This document shows, one piece after another, positions 20,628 to 31,155 of a DNA stretch of 64,000 nucleotides (positions within the stretch are counted from its first letter, which is position 1; every line of letters starts with the position of its first letter). This DNA is from Meandrina meandrites. Its lineage: Eukaryota; Cnidaria; Anthozoa; Scleractinia; Meandrinidae. The notes beneath the pieces are model-generated. The model did no database searches. It saw only the letters and a program-made list of their open reading frames with translations, and was not told the DNA's origin. The stretch lies in NCBI GenBank assembly GCA_963693305.1, contig OY855907.1:33142301-33206300 (forward strand), in the 5' to 3' direction. A program made the position numbers and the translations under genes.

Positions 20628-20725
20628 TGTAGAACCGCCAACCACGCTACATGCCAAATCACACTTTTTTGAATACATTATATATATCATCGGCTCATCC
20701 ATAATCAATGAGCCTCGACACTACA
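20628..20725 (-). repeat. 5' LTR of the Ty3/gypsy element
   Basis: 98-bp copy identical by eye to 16086-16183, followed by the target duplication GAAGC at 20726-20730. A short TATATATA-like AT stretch inside may serve transcription. At 98 bp this is a very short LTR. Confidence 0.93.
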
Positions 20726-21340
20726 GAAGCTGCAAAGTTTCACAGCAAAAGCGATCGTCGTATGTTGTAATGCAATCACCGCAAAAGTTTCACAACAGAA
20801 GCTGCAAAGTTTCACAGCAAAAGCCACGGTCGTATGTTGTAATGCAATCACCGTAAAAGTTTCACAACAGAAGCTGCAAAGTTTCACAGCAAAAGCGATC
20901 GTCGTATGTTGTAATGCAATCGCCGTAAAAGTTTCACAACAGAAGCTGCAAAGTTTCACAGCAAAAGCGATCGTCGTATGTTGTAATGCAATCACCGCAA
21001 AAGTTTCACAACAGAAGCTGCAAAGTTTCACAGCAAAAGCCACGGTCGTATGTTGTAATGCAATCACCGTAAAAGTTTCACAACAGAAGCTGCAAAGTTT
21101 CACAGCAAAAGCAATTGCCGTATGTTGTAATGCAATCACCGTAAAAGTTTCACAACAGAAGCTGCAAAGTTTCACAGCAAAAGCAATCGTCGTATGTTGT
21201 AATGCAATCACCGTAAAAGTTTCACAACAGAAGCTGCAAAGTTTCACAGCAAAAGCGATCGTCGTATGTTGTAATGCAATCACCGCAAAAGTTTCACAAC
21301 AGAAGCTGCAAAGTTTCACAGCAAAAGCCACGGTCGTATG
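20726..21340. repeat. 72-bp minisatellite, right block
   Basis: About 8.5 units of the same 72-bp repeat, continuing in register from the left block. Units fall into variant types by the segment after CAGCAAAAGC (GATCGTCG, CACGGTCG, AATTGCCG, AATCGTCG). A pair (GATCGTCG unit, then CACGGTCG unit) recurs three times, hinting at growth by multi-unit duplication. The 208-codon minus ORF through it is a period-of-three artefact. Confidence 0.92.
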
Positions 21341-22849
21341 TTGTGTGTTGTCAAAACAATTTGGTATCTCGTGCCAATCATCAAAGGCATATGCTGGGCA
21401 GATAAGACAATCCCTTCATAGCAGCAAAAATATTATCAAAAGAAATCGGAAGAGGAGGATTTTGTGGTTTTCGCTGGCAAACAGCAGCATTTACTCACTT
21501 CCGGCCATCAGTTATGCACAACGTCACTTACTTCACTTGCAATTGAACAGTTGAAAAGATTGCTTTCACACTTTATATAAATGGTAACCTCTATTTGGAT
21601 CCGAAAATCACTCAAGATTGAAAACCCTTGCATGCAAAATCAAACTGGTCTGACTGGTTAACGCGATAATGTTTTACGAACAAAGCAGAAGCCGGATATA
21701 CTAGTAGGCATGGCAATTAAAGCAGCGTTCATCCGAAACACAGGAAAAAACTCCAGAAGATAGATGTGCCCACAGCCGAACCAAACTCACGTCTAGAGAG
21801 AGAGAGCGAAGAATTTTAAAATTATCTATTCATTCACATAAGCGTCACGCTTGTGTGAGTCGGAACGTGACCTTTCAGTTGACGCTGTATTAGGTTACAC
21901 GAGAAACCGTTGAGAATTTAAGCGCGGGTTTATAAGACGTTGTGGGAATAAAATATCGTTGATTTAGAACACTAAGTACTTCTAAATAACGACTTCTTTA
22001 CGTAAGATGAATAAAACAAACTCACCTCTTGTGTGTCCGTTGTGTTTTTTGGCTATTTTCGCTGTTTTGGGCTTTTTATGCCACCACTCAGTGTTATTCC
22101 CTTCATTACGCTCGCAACATACAGCAACATAGCAAACATAGGCATTACTGACAAATTCAATAAATAAAACATGCAGTGCCTTGAAACAAAAAGGTACTGT
22201 GTTTTTAGTCTAGCTAAAACATGATTCACTGCGCCCTTATGTGCTTTACCTTCATTTATATCACTGAAGTAATCTGGTGACTAAAGTTGCTCGGGTACGA
22301 AAGACTTGTTTTATCGGCAGTGACCGCCAGTTTAAGGGACTAAAAATGGAACAAAATGGACCGAAATAAATTTTTACCTCCGGAGTAACTGCAGAATACC
22401 CCGCCACATCGAGTCCCTTACTGAAAAGAGCTGGCTACGCGGTACGCGGTAACGCACTCAACTGACTCAAACCAAACGTGCGCGCGCGATAGAAACTGAA
22501 CGGTTTGATCACTGTGTAACACACAAACCAATTTGCTGATCTGTCTTCAGTTCAAAAATGACAGCAGAACAAAAGAAAAAGACAATACTGATAAATATTT
22601 GAAAATTTGATACAGGAAACCTCAATGTGCCAAGCAACGCGAATAATTCCCAGAAAGCATTGCAACATCCACCAGCCAGAAAATTCAATTTTCAGTTCCC
22701 AGCAGCAGAACCACAGCCAGTTTCGCGTCAACCAAATTTCCCAGCAAGGGATTTCTTTCCTTTTAATGTTCCCAGCCAGCTAAATTTGTGACTGTCGAGC
22801 GGGTATTTTGAAGAGCGGCTCTGTTGGGTACTCCTGATTGTTTATTGTC
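21341..22849. other. Intergenic, no gene seen
   Basis: No supported exon or element boundary. GA-rich simple sequence occurs near 21797. CAGCCAG/CCAGCAG words are frequent at 22660-22790. An AATAAA on the minus strand (22841-22846) lies just past the stop of the cupin gene and could be its poly(A) signal. Confidence 0.45.
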
Positions 22850-24290
22850 CTAATGGGTCTCTGGGTGATCCTTGCGATATTCATTAAGCAAGTCGTCTCG
22901 CAGTTTGGTGAAATCGAAATCGCTATCCGGCAGGAACTCCTTGACTGTTTTGCCATCCAAATAATCGAAGTAGGGCCACATCAGCTCTTCTTCACAGCCG
23001 TACTTGTAGCATTGAATGGTTGCACAGTACAGCTGTTTGGACTCGTTGGTCAGCTTGTGAGTTTGGAACCAGTTTGGAGAGATCCATGTCACATCTCCTT
23101 GCTTTGCTGTGAAACTTGACAGCTCTTGTTGGGCATCCTCGGCATTCCATGTCTTGTTGTAGACTGTGACTTTTATTGCGCCCTGTAATACCTTGATGAC
23201 GGCGTACGCATTGCCATGGTTGTGGATAGGACTTTCAGATCCCGCTGGCCAAATCTCCAACACGTATGGAATGCCAGGCGAAAAGCCGCGATGGGATCCT
23301 AGGGTGACTCTCAGATATGACATCCCACCATCTTGACTCTTTTCCTTTAGCTTTTCATAAAGAATCTTGCCCTCTGTGTTGATGCTGTAGCTGATTGCAT
23401 CCGACAGTCTTGGACTGCTGTAGGGCCAGTCCAAAGCCACGTCTGGAGAGGCAATGTTTCCGTACAGTTCTTGGCAGGTCACTGGCAGGCTGGCGGACAT
23501 CACAAAGTGATTACTTCCCAGTTCGAGGAGCGTCGCTTTCGAACTATCAAGCACCAGCGGGGACCAATTGTACGTTAGAGGATGAGGATAGAATGACACT
23601 TTCTTCTCCACGTCTACTCTGGCTGTTAGCTTTGTTCGCTCACTAGTGGGAATTGAGTTGAAAACTCGGCTAACATCTGGCACAGAACCCAGGGCCTTGC
23701 TGATTAGACCGCCGAACGGATTGTTCGTGTTGGCATTTAAAAACATAGCTGACAGCCTTGGATCTTCACGAATCACCAGCCCTTCAATGGGATCTACATC
23801 TTTAATAGCTATCTCTTTGGTGACATCTGGGCGAAAAATAAACTTCCATGGGTCGGCCTCGTCTTCTGTTTTTGGGAAAGGGAACTTTTTCGTCAATAGA
23901 GTAGTCTCTTCCATGAAGTACCCTTTCCCATACTTAAGGATCCTCTCATTACGATTGAAGCTGTACCAATAGGAGACCTTTTTATCCACCTCCAGACCTC
24001 CATCTTTGTGTGTGGCAGGTCCTGATGTCTGTGTCTCCGGGCTTTCTGGACTTGAACACTGCTCCTTCGGGGCTGATCACTACTTCCAGGTAACCAAGCC
24101 TATCCTTATCTGCCTCAGATTTAATTCTGTCATTGCAGTGTGGCGCTGGTCAGATGCGAATCGCAAAAGGTGTACGCCTTTGGATGTTAGCTGACACGAT
24201 CTCTTCTCCGCTTAATGGAAGAGGTTTAAAGAACGTGGTTTCAGGAAGGTCCGGGCAATGCATAACCAACTCGGTTTGAAGCGTTTGATG
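22850..24290 (-). pseudogene. Cysteine-dioxygenase-like cupin gene, disrupted 5' part
   Basis: The minus frame open from 24076 to the TAG at 22852-22850 encodes over 400 residues without a Met near its beginning. The C-terminal half has a cupin core: EIWPAGSESPIHNHGNAYAV (HxH metal ligands), KVLQGAIKVTVYN, and a third His in NWFQTHKLTNES. This pattern fits the cysteine dioxygenase type I fold (iron-dependent thiol oxidation); the long N-terminal extension (KVSYWYSFNRNERILKYGKG) is not part of classical CDO of about 200 aa. Upstream, another frame encodes MHCPDLPETTFFKPLPLSGE (from 24263), meets TGA at 24152-24150, continues PAPHCNDRIKSEADKDRLGY and runs into the overlap 24076-23985, where one indel would join it to the main frame. 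So: one nonsense codon plus one frameshift. No introns are visible. It is either a pseudogene or retrocopy, or it contains assembly errors. Confidence 0.7.
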
Positions 24291-24293
24291 TCA

Positions 24294-27086
24294 ACTCGTC
24301 TGAAGGAACACCGGCGTGCGATCGGTTAAAAGACAACCGATTATTCTAGTTGTCGAATTTCTTTGATTAAAAGATGTGCACGTCGATGGAAATGGATACG
24401 ATATGTCTCCTATTTTTCCTCGATTGCGTGCGTTGGTTGACTGAAAGTGTTTATAACTGTTTTCTGCGCCAAATATAAGGACTACCAGTGACAACTTCCT
24501 CGGTTTCCAAGAACGTTGAAATACACCCATTGCGGTTAATTCGTGACTTTCTGATGACGTACGTTCAGTTATTTATTCCGTGTTAAACTCTTCCCGTATT
24601 TCCAGAAAAAAAATTCCTTGAACCCTCACAACTTAACAAATGACATTTTTTCCTTGCATAACAAGATTTCCTTGATTTAAATCCCAAAATAAATGATATT
24701 TTAATTCCTTCTCGGCAGATGGATTTATACTCAAATAGTTAAAGTTTATTTTTTCCATTATGAAAGAATCCCAGGGCATTTTGGGATCAAGGGAACGTGA
24801 TATTTTTTTTTTCAGGGAACAAGAGAAATTCTAAAATTATTTTGAAGGAAAAAGTGATATATTTACTATTACAACGGGAACTTGGCGTAAAAATGTTAAT
24901 GTTAACGGCGAACAAGGAATAAAACGCAAAATAGGTCATAAAGGAAACATGGACCCTCCCCCTCATCACGGAGTACCTCTGCCTGCATTAATTAGCTTCC
25001 TCAAATTCCAAGAACCGTAAGCAAGATATTTGTTCTAATCCAACAAACAATACATAACGGCCTTTAACAAAACCTTGATCGGACTGGATCGAATCGGATC
25101 GGACCGGATTGACAAAACCAGGAACTGGATCGGACCGGATTAACAAAGCCTGGACCAGATGTGATCCGACTGACAAAACCCGGATCGGATCCAAATAAGT
25201 CGGACCGCCATAAATTCCCGCCAAAATAGTCACGTGATAGCTCTAATCAGAGATGGCGCAGAAAGAAGTAAAGAGACTTTCCCAGTCTGTTTCTTTTTCG
25301 TCAGTAGTATCTTGGTTAGAAGTTCTCTTATTCATTAACCCTGCTTATGATTTACTTTCCTTGAGGGAAAGATCAAGAAGGAAGCGGTAATAAGAACAGG
25401 AAAAGTGTATAAGCAGTGGAAACGAACGCAAATTTGCAAGGACCACCGTGACGAAATGGTAGAGGATCTAATCAGCTATAACTGATGAACATATATCTTC
25501 GAACTCTTAAATTGTCTCGTATAATGAATATTGCAATTATTTCTTCTAGTCCTAATATAAAATACTTTCGCTTCGCTCAGCCGAATTGAACAAAATTGTG
25601 TTATAAGTAAGGACGCAAGCAACACAATAGTTTGTGGAGGGAGCCGCCAGCGTTCGAGTTTATTACATCAGTGAAAAACAGATATAAGCGGAAATTGAAA
25701 AGTTACAGTACAAGCACTGAAGTAAGCCAAGTATAAACAACAACATTACAGCATCTGAAGAAAAACTACAGCCAAAGCGGATACAGTAAAAATGAATTCT
25801 ACACGTGAGAAGTATAAAATACCAACTGTTACAAGCTACAGCGAAAAGACAAACTAAGTTAAGAATAATACACACTATTTTACACAAAAATATGAAAAAA
25901 TAACTTCGAGTAAACTGGTCGGCGTCAAGTAGTGTGATATTCACAAGGAGTGGTTTACAAAGGAGCTGTAGATCCCAACGGGAATTATGCAATTCACGCT
26001 AATTAAAAACCAAAAGAAATCCCACTTTTGTTGATGATTTGTAAAAGTTTGTTACCTTGTTTTCAAGTTGGCTAGCCGCTGCGCCATAAGGCTTAGCGGC
26101 CCTTCTTTGCAGCTGCAGAGGAACAGTCGCCGATGATCTGAGACTGAAGAACTTGTGTGGATTTTCGCCGGTTTTACGTGTGTACTAGCCTTACTTTCTT
26201 CTGCACCAGCTTCGATAAGAGATATCACGTGACTATTTTGGTGGGAACTTATGGCGATCCTACTTTTTTGGATCCCATCCGGGTTTTGTCAGTTGGATCA
26301 CATCCGGTCCCAGGCCTTGTTAATCCGGCCAATCCGAGTCCTGGTTTTGTCAATCAAGTCCTATCCAGATTTATGTCAACGGCCATACATACCCGCATAA
26401 TACAAAAAGTAGCGTCGATTTGTAACATTTGACGTTTTACTTGCATTGTCAAGCTGTATTTTGATCTGTATTTTCTCCTTGCACGATACACGTTGTCACT
26501 TTAAAGAACTGTTTATATGAACTTGCTGCCCGCTGTAACTAAAACTGTAACGTGCGACGTTTTCCATTTTATTCTGAAAATGTTTATGCACTGAAATTAC
26601 CGAGTGTAAAGACAAGCTCAGACAGTACAAGAGCTGACAGAAAAGATAACAGGGCAGAATCATTAAACTTATTAAAATATTACCAACAATCAGGCTTTTA
26701 GCCAGGATTTAAAAGGTGGGAGTCCAAAATTTTTATAAGGCCTGACTTTGTCCCCATAGGAGGGCCTGAGGAGCATGCAAGGTGTTTTTTAGCAGTTATG
26801 AGTGCAAAAGTATCTTAAGATTTCCAAATTTGCTAAAAAAAATCCCTGTGTATACAGTTATTCATATTAATTTTCTGTGAAAAGTGGCCTTCCATAGGAC
26901 TCCTGGACTCCCACCTGGCTAAAAGCCTGTCAACAATAGGACAAAACGAGTTCCCCAGTTGGCTGAATCACAATTCCTGGCCCTGGCAATTTGCATGTAT
27001 ATAAAACTAACATCTTATTTTCACAACCAAGCAAGTTCATTATCTAGCTTTTTAGCTTTTTTACGTAAGCAGAAGACATTTACAAG
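24294..27086. other. Intergenic, repeats, no gene seen
   Basis: Holds the large inverted-repeat structure 25056-26384 (separate entry). Elsewhere only short ORFs without domain features. 26690-26930 carries paired words (AGCCAGGATTTAAAAGGTGG against CTCCCACCTGGCTAAAAGCC), a weak inverted repeat. The last part is the 3' flank of the F-box gene; I found no convincing AATAAA close to its stop. Confidence 0.4.
25056..26384. mobile_element. Probable foldback-type element with long subrepeat arms
   Basis: Arms at about 25059-25238 and 26223-26384 are inverted copies rich in a ~30-bp subrepeat (GGATCGGACCGGATT.ACAAA). The inner arm edges match well: CCAAAATAGTCACGTGAT on the left, its complement at 26223. 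ATACAT lies just outside both ends (25050-25055 and 26385-26390) and may be a 6-bp target duplication. The outer arm ends are offset by about 3 bp, so the exact borders are uncertain. No transposase inside. Confidence 0.55.
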
Positions 27087-28895
27087 CTAAAGATTTGGGG
27101 CAGTCATTTTGAAGAGAAAATTCTGCACTACTTTTCTCCCCCTCGGAGGTGAAATCATCTCTTCACAACTGCAAGAAGAGCGATATTTGGAAATGGATTT
27201 ACTTATGCGTAACAACAGCTGGGAATCAATTTTCTCAGTTAATTGACTAATATTAAGTTGCTTTAGATATCTGCAAGAACCTACAACTGCATCAATGGAA
27301 GCCTCGCTTATATTTGAGCAGCCTATCACATCCAAATAAGTCAAATTAGAACAACCCAAGGCAATAGCAAACATTGAGTCACTGCTGATCTGGGCGCAAG
27401 ATTGCGACCCTCTAAATGAAACATCAAGATACTGCAACTCATTGCAACTATGTGCGAGACTTGCGACCCCTGCATCTGTAATTCTATGGCAACCAGCAAT
27501 ACTAAGATAACTTAACCTTGGACAACTGTTGCCTATTTGCTTCAAAGTCTTATCTGTGATTTTGGTGCAGTAAGACAGATCTACATGACAAAGAGAAAGT
27601 GGTGTATTTTTGTCTAACTTAAAATCCAAGTCATTAACATATGAGCATACTTGCATATCCAGGTACTCAAGCTTGATGCAGTTTTGTACAATGTCATTTA
27701 TACTGTTTGTTGTTATACGCAAGCATTCTGATATCTCTAAACTCTTCAAGTCCTCACAAAATGTTGCCACTAGTTTGACAGACACATCAGAGATTCCCAG
27801 GCAACCACAGATGTTCAGATGTGTCAATTTAACACAGTTTGTCGCAACAGCAGTGATCCCCTTGTCTGTGACACCCTGGCAAGATTTAACATTCAGCTCA
27901 CGTAGATCGCGACAGTTTTCCGCAATTCTTTCCACAGCTACATCAGTGATGTTGCCTGCAGGTCTCGGCAACTCACAGCCACATACATTTAGGCACTGAA
28001 GCATTTTGCAATGTTCTGCCACAAATTCTATTGACACATCTGTTATACATGGGCATCCTTTAGCGATAAGATGCAGCAGATTTGGACAAACCTGGGCAAC
28101 AACTGAAATACCTAAATCATCTATGCCAGGGCAGAAGGAGATGTCTAAAGCTTGTAGCTTAGGAGAAGTGTAAATCAAATGGCATAGAACATCATTGCTG
28201 AGTTCCATACAGCCAGGCAATCCTAAGCCATGGAAATCAAATATATGGGATTTAGACAAGTCTATTTCCTCTGCAATGATTCCTGCGTTATGTAAATAAA
28301 TCCTTTTCAAACTTGCGCTTATTTGTGCGGCATCCAAAAACTCGTTGGTTAAAAAGAAGTATGCCTCCCTGGAATTTTCTTCACATTCACAGGTAACCTT
28401 CAGTTCGCGAAGTGCTCTGCAAGTTCTGATTAAATCCATTAGAGCGTTGGACGTTACATTCGTTTTGTACGCTGTGATGCTTAGATAACTGAGCTGGCTG
28501 CAATTTCTTGAGATGACTTCCAACCCACGGCCGGTCAACAAAGTACACTCTGACAATTCAAGGACTTCCAAATTGGGGCACTTCTCGGCGATGAGGTCCA
28601 CGCATTTATCATTCACCCGAGTACAGTTCGAGAGATTGACTTCCTTCACGTTGCCACACCAGGACAAGACGCGCTTTAGCACGACGTAAGAGAGTTCGTC
28701 GCAGTTTGGAAAAGATATTTTTCTCCATAAGCTGCAGTCTTCCGACAAGCGACACCATCTCTTGCAAACAAGCCGTATTCTAAACAAGTTAAAAATACGC
28801 TGCCCGGCCACAAAAGAAAATATCTTCAGGATAACAGTCTCTGGCAAGTCCTGGACTTGGATTTCGGTTGCCATTTTGTTGAAAAGCCGTTTCAT
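27087..28895 (-). CDS. F-box and leucine-rich-repeat protein, single exon
   Basis: 602 codons without intron. The F-box lies at about residues 15-60 (LPETVILKIFSF..LVCKRWCRLSEDCSLWRKI). After it come about 18 cysteine-containing LRRs of the AMN1/FBXL type (CPNLEVLELSECTLLTGRGL, CRDLRELNVKSCQGVTDKGI, CPRLSYLSIAGCHRITDAGV) to about residue 560, then a short basic tail. Such proteins bind SKP1 through the F-box and select substrates for SCF ubiquitin ligases through the LRR arc; substrate unknown. It resembles FBXL2/7/20-type proteins but I do not assign orthology. The second Met (28874, context AAAATGGCAACC) has a better Kozak context than the first (28895), giving 595 aa. YY1-like motifs lie at the start and at 28921-28931. 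Confidence 0.92.
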   Translation of the reverse strand: MKRLFNKMATEIQVQDLPETVILKIFSFVAGQRIFNLFRIRLVCKRWCRLSEDCSLWRKISFPNCDELSYVVLKRVLSWCGNVKEVNLSNCTRVNDKCVDLIAEKCPNLEVLELSECTLLTGRGLEVISRNCSQLSYLSITAYKTNVTSNALMDLIRTCRALRELKVTCECEENSREAYFFLTNEFLDAAQISASLKRIYLHNAGIIAEEIDLSKSHIFDFHGLGLPGCMELSNDVLCHLIYTSPKLQALDISFCPGIDDLGISVVAQVCPNLLHLIAKGCPCITDVSIEFVAEHCKMLQCLNVCGCELPRPAGNITDVAVERIAENCRDLRELNVKSCQGVTDKGITAVATNCVKLTHLNICGCLGISDVSVKLVATFCEDLKSLEISECLRITTNSINDIVQNCIKLEYLDMQVCSYVNDLDFKLDKNTPLSLCHVDLSYCTKITDKTLKQIGNSCPRLSYLSIAGCHRITDAGVASLAHSCNELQYLDVSFRGSQSCAQISSDSMFAIALGCSNLTYLDVIGCSNISEASIDAVVGSCRYLKQLNISQLTEKIDSQLLLRISKSISKYRSSCSCEEMISPPRGRKVVQNFLFKMTAPNL

Positions 28896-31155
28896 TTGAT
28901 TGCAGAACTTGGCCGGCCGTCCGCCATTTTGCGTTTTTTTACCAGAAACAGTGAAGGACTGGAGCTGAGCTTAGTTCCCAGTCTTCAAATCCATGACATG
29001 GACGTGGATAGAACACTGGGAACAAGCAAAACTTCGCCTTCCCTGCTCGTAAAACTTCGGCTCTATCAGTCACATCAGACTTCATATTGAAAGAGGCGAG
29101 TCGGTTCCACGACAAGGGACGCACGAAACCAAAGAAGGATTGTATTTGCTAAAGTCACTGTTGCCGAATAGCGAAGAGCGCGAGTGACGTCATGACACGG
29201 ACATTACTTAGACAAACAAACCGGAATGGCGTACAATTTTCCTAAAACACTTTCTAAAACAGCCGGTGTTCCTAAAACACTTTTTTGAAACGAAAACTTC
29301 GCCTAGATTCACTCTATTTCTCGCAGAACACGCTGATGTTGTCTGAGCCTCGTGGGTGGGGGGGGGGGGGGGGGGGGTATAATAATTTGCATTATATTTT
29401 TAGGCCTCGCGCGCTTCGCTATTCCAGTTGACGAGAAATATAATAAAGTTTCAGTTCGTAATCTGTGATCAGACGCTCCTTTTCCCGGAAGCGTAGGTCA
29501 GCTCTCACTCACCATATACACCATTCCCTCGATACGAGTATTACACATGAAAATAACTACGATCAAGATGAAACAACTTATTTACAAGATTTCACAGAAA
29601 AAAAAAAAACTTCACCGTTCTCTTTCAATGGCAGAGTTTTATCGAGACTCTTTCATGAGGACGGGCTCTTTGTACTTCATTAACACCTGATCGCGAAATA
29701 TGGCTAAGGCGACAAAAATAGCAAGAATGGTGTATAATAATGTGTTAGTGGTGTGCCAAATAGTTTCTATCAAAACGAGTGTTTATGATCAAACACAGCC
29801 TCAAATATGTCGGTAGTTGCACTGTCCTTTTCATCAGATCATCTGTACACTTGAGGATCGGATAATTATTCAAAACTAGCAATGGTATATTGCAATTCCT
29901 AAGTTTTGATTGCTTTATAGGCCACGGTCTATGAGCTCATATACCATGGATCGCAAATATGGTAGGTGAACGTGTCAGCCAGAACAGTCGGAGAGCTCAA
30001 ATATTGGAATTCTTTAGGTGTTTTTAATAAAACAATTATTCTACTCGCGCTTGTTGGATATGAGATAGTTATAGCCAACTTGGGGCTTCGCGCCTCATTG
30101 GCTATCTACCATCTCATATCCAACACGCGCTCGTGGAATACTCGTCTGACGATCGATGAAAAGCTTTATAACGCTTCTGTACCACTCTTCCATTTAAAGA
30201 AATAAGGCCTGGCCAAATTTACACGCAATGAAATTTGAACGCAAGTCGGCGCAAGTTTTTCATCGTTTGGCCACCTAATGCAAGTCTTGTTGTTTACTTC
30301 GCAGCGCGCTTAGTTTTGAAATGATATTTTTGACAATTTGCGCGCACTCGCGAGTATTAAAATTTGCGCGTCTGTACGCAAGTTCAACTCTTAACCACTT
30401 GCAGTTTGGCCAGGTCTTTAAACAAACTGTGTGGCATAGAATTCTCATACAAATGCTTTATTTCTCCTCATGCTTGTTGTTCTTTCCACACTACGAAAAA
30501 AGTCTAAAAATTTGGCTATAAGCATATTCTGATGTGACGTAGAATATGTTTCGACCTCCTCACACAGGGCTCACACGCGCGCAGACCGCGCGCTTGATTA
30601 ACACGCGTCTATCCACGTTTTGTAAATACCAGGAGTTGTATCTGCAGCTGTCATAAGAAGTATAAATTAACATTCTCCGAGGCACAATTAAGCTAAGATT
30701 TAAACATTGAATGTAATTATCAAATGTGTATTTTAATTGTTCAGTGTTGTCTGATCTTATCTTTTAACCTTATTGCATCGTTTGGTTTGAACGGACAACC
30801 AAACGCGAACTGCAGTATATTTATAGTGGCTAGGGAAGAAGCATATCATATGAGCGAGTATACGAAAATAAATAAAATGTTACCAACTGTACACGCGCTT
30901 AAAAGAAAAGAACAATCTTGCCGACGGTCTATAAGGAATGTATAATTAACTCTAACACAATTATAACGCATTTGACGTCGTGTTAATTACAGCTTTGGTG
31001 ACGTAAAATCTCTTAAGTAAACTCAATTTGCATCACAACGAAAAGTTGCCGGTTTTTTGACAAGGTTTTTGACAAACTGTTCACTTAGCTACCAGATGCA
31101 AACTGCATTTTAACGAAGGTAAATCGACCAAGATGTAGTTTGGAAGAAGTTTGGT
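28896..31155. other. Intergenic, two promoter flanks and repeats
   Basis: The left part is the 5' flank of the F-box gene (CCGCCATTTTGCG near 28921). A G20 run is at 29358-29377. A repeat with a hairpin occupies 29886-30140. The right part is 5' flank of the gene starting at 31156. No supported exon. Confidence 0.5.
29886..30140. repeat. Dispersed repeat ending in a snap-back hairpin
   Basis: 29886-30025 matches 48918-49057 in the same orientation (ATTGCAATTCCT.AGTTTTGA, TGAGCTCAT.TACCATGGA, GAGCTCAAATATTG). It is followed by hairpin arms 30047-30078 and 30098-30130 (TTGGATATGAGATAG against CATCTCATATCCAA) around a 19-base loop. The second copy lacks the hairpin. Confidence 0.75.

Larger units (their letters stand above)
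16086..20725 (-). mobile_element. Complete young Ty3/gypsy LTR retrotransposon
   Basis: 4640 bp, minus strand. It is bounded by identical 98-bp LTRs (20628-20725 and 16086-16183) and by the 5-bp duplication GAAGC (16081-16085 and 20726-20730). Next to the 5' LTR the minus strand reads TTGGCGACGAGGTAAATTT, the place of a primer binding site; I do not assign the tRNA. Next to the 3' LTR it reads AAGAAAAGGAGAGAA (16198-16184), a textbook polypurine tract. One uninterrupted gag-pol ORF fills the interior and there is no env. Insertion split the 72-bp minisatellite cleanly: both flanks rejoin in register if the element and one GAAGC are removed. Identical LTRs and an open ORF imply recent, possibly still active, transposition. 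Confidence 0.95.

Noticed and set aside
20705..21331. 208-codon minus-strand ORF with 24-residue repeats (CCETF..IALQH)
   Set aside because: It follows from a 72-bp tandem repeat with a period divisible by three; the opposite strand is open in the same way and there is no start or splice context.
14282..22840. One giant inverted-repeat element enclosing the minisatellite and LTR element
   Set aside because: GGAGTACCCAAC and TACCCGCTC recur inverted near 15309-15425 and 22800-22838, but spacing differs and no longer homology or target duplication was found.
22850..23989. Intact 379-aa gene starting at 23989
   Set aside because: That start is a GTG and the frame stays open upstream to 24076; coding sequence clearly continues 5' in another frame, so the gene is larger and damaged.
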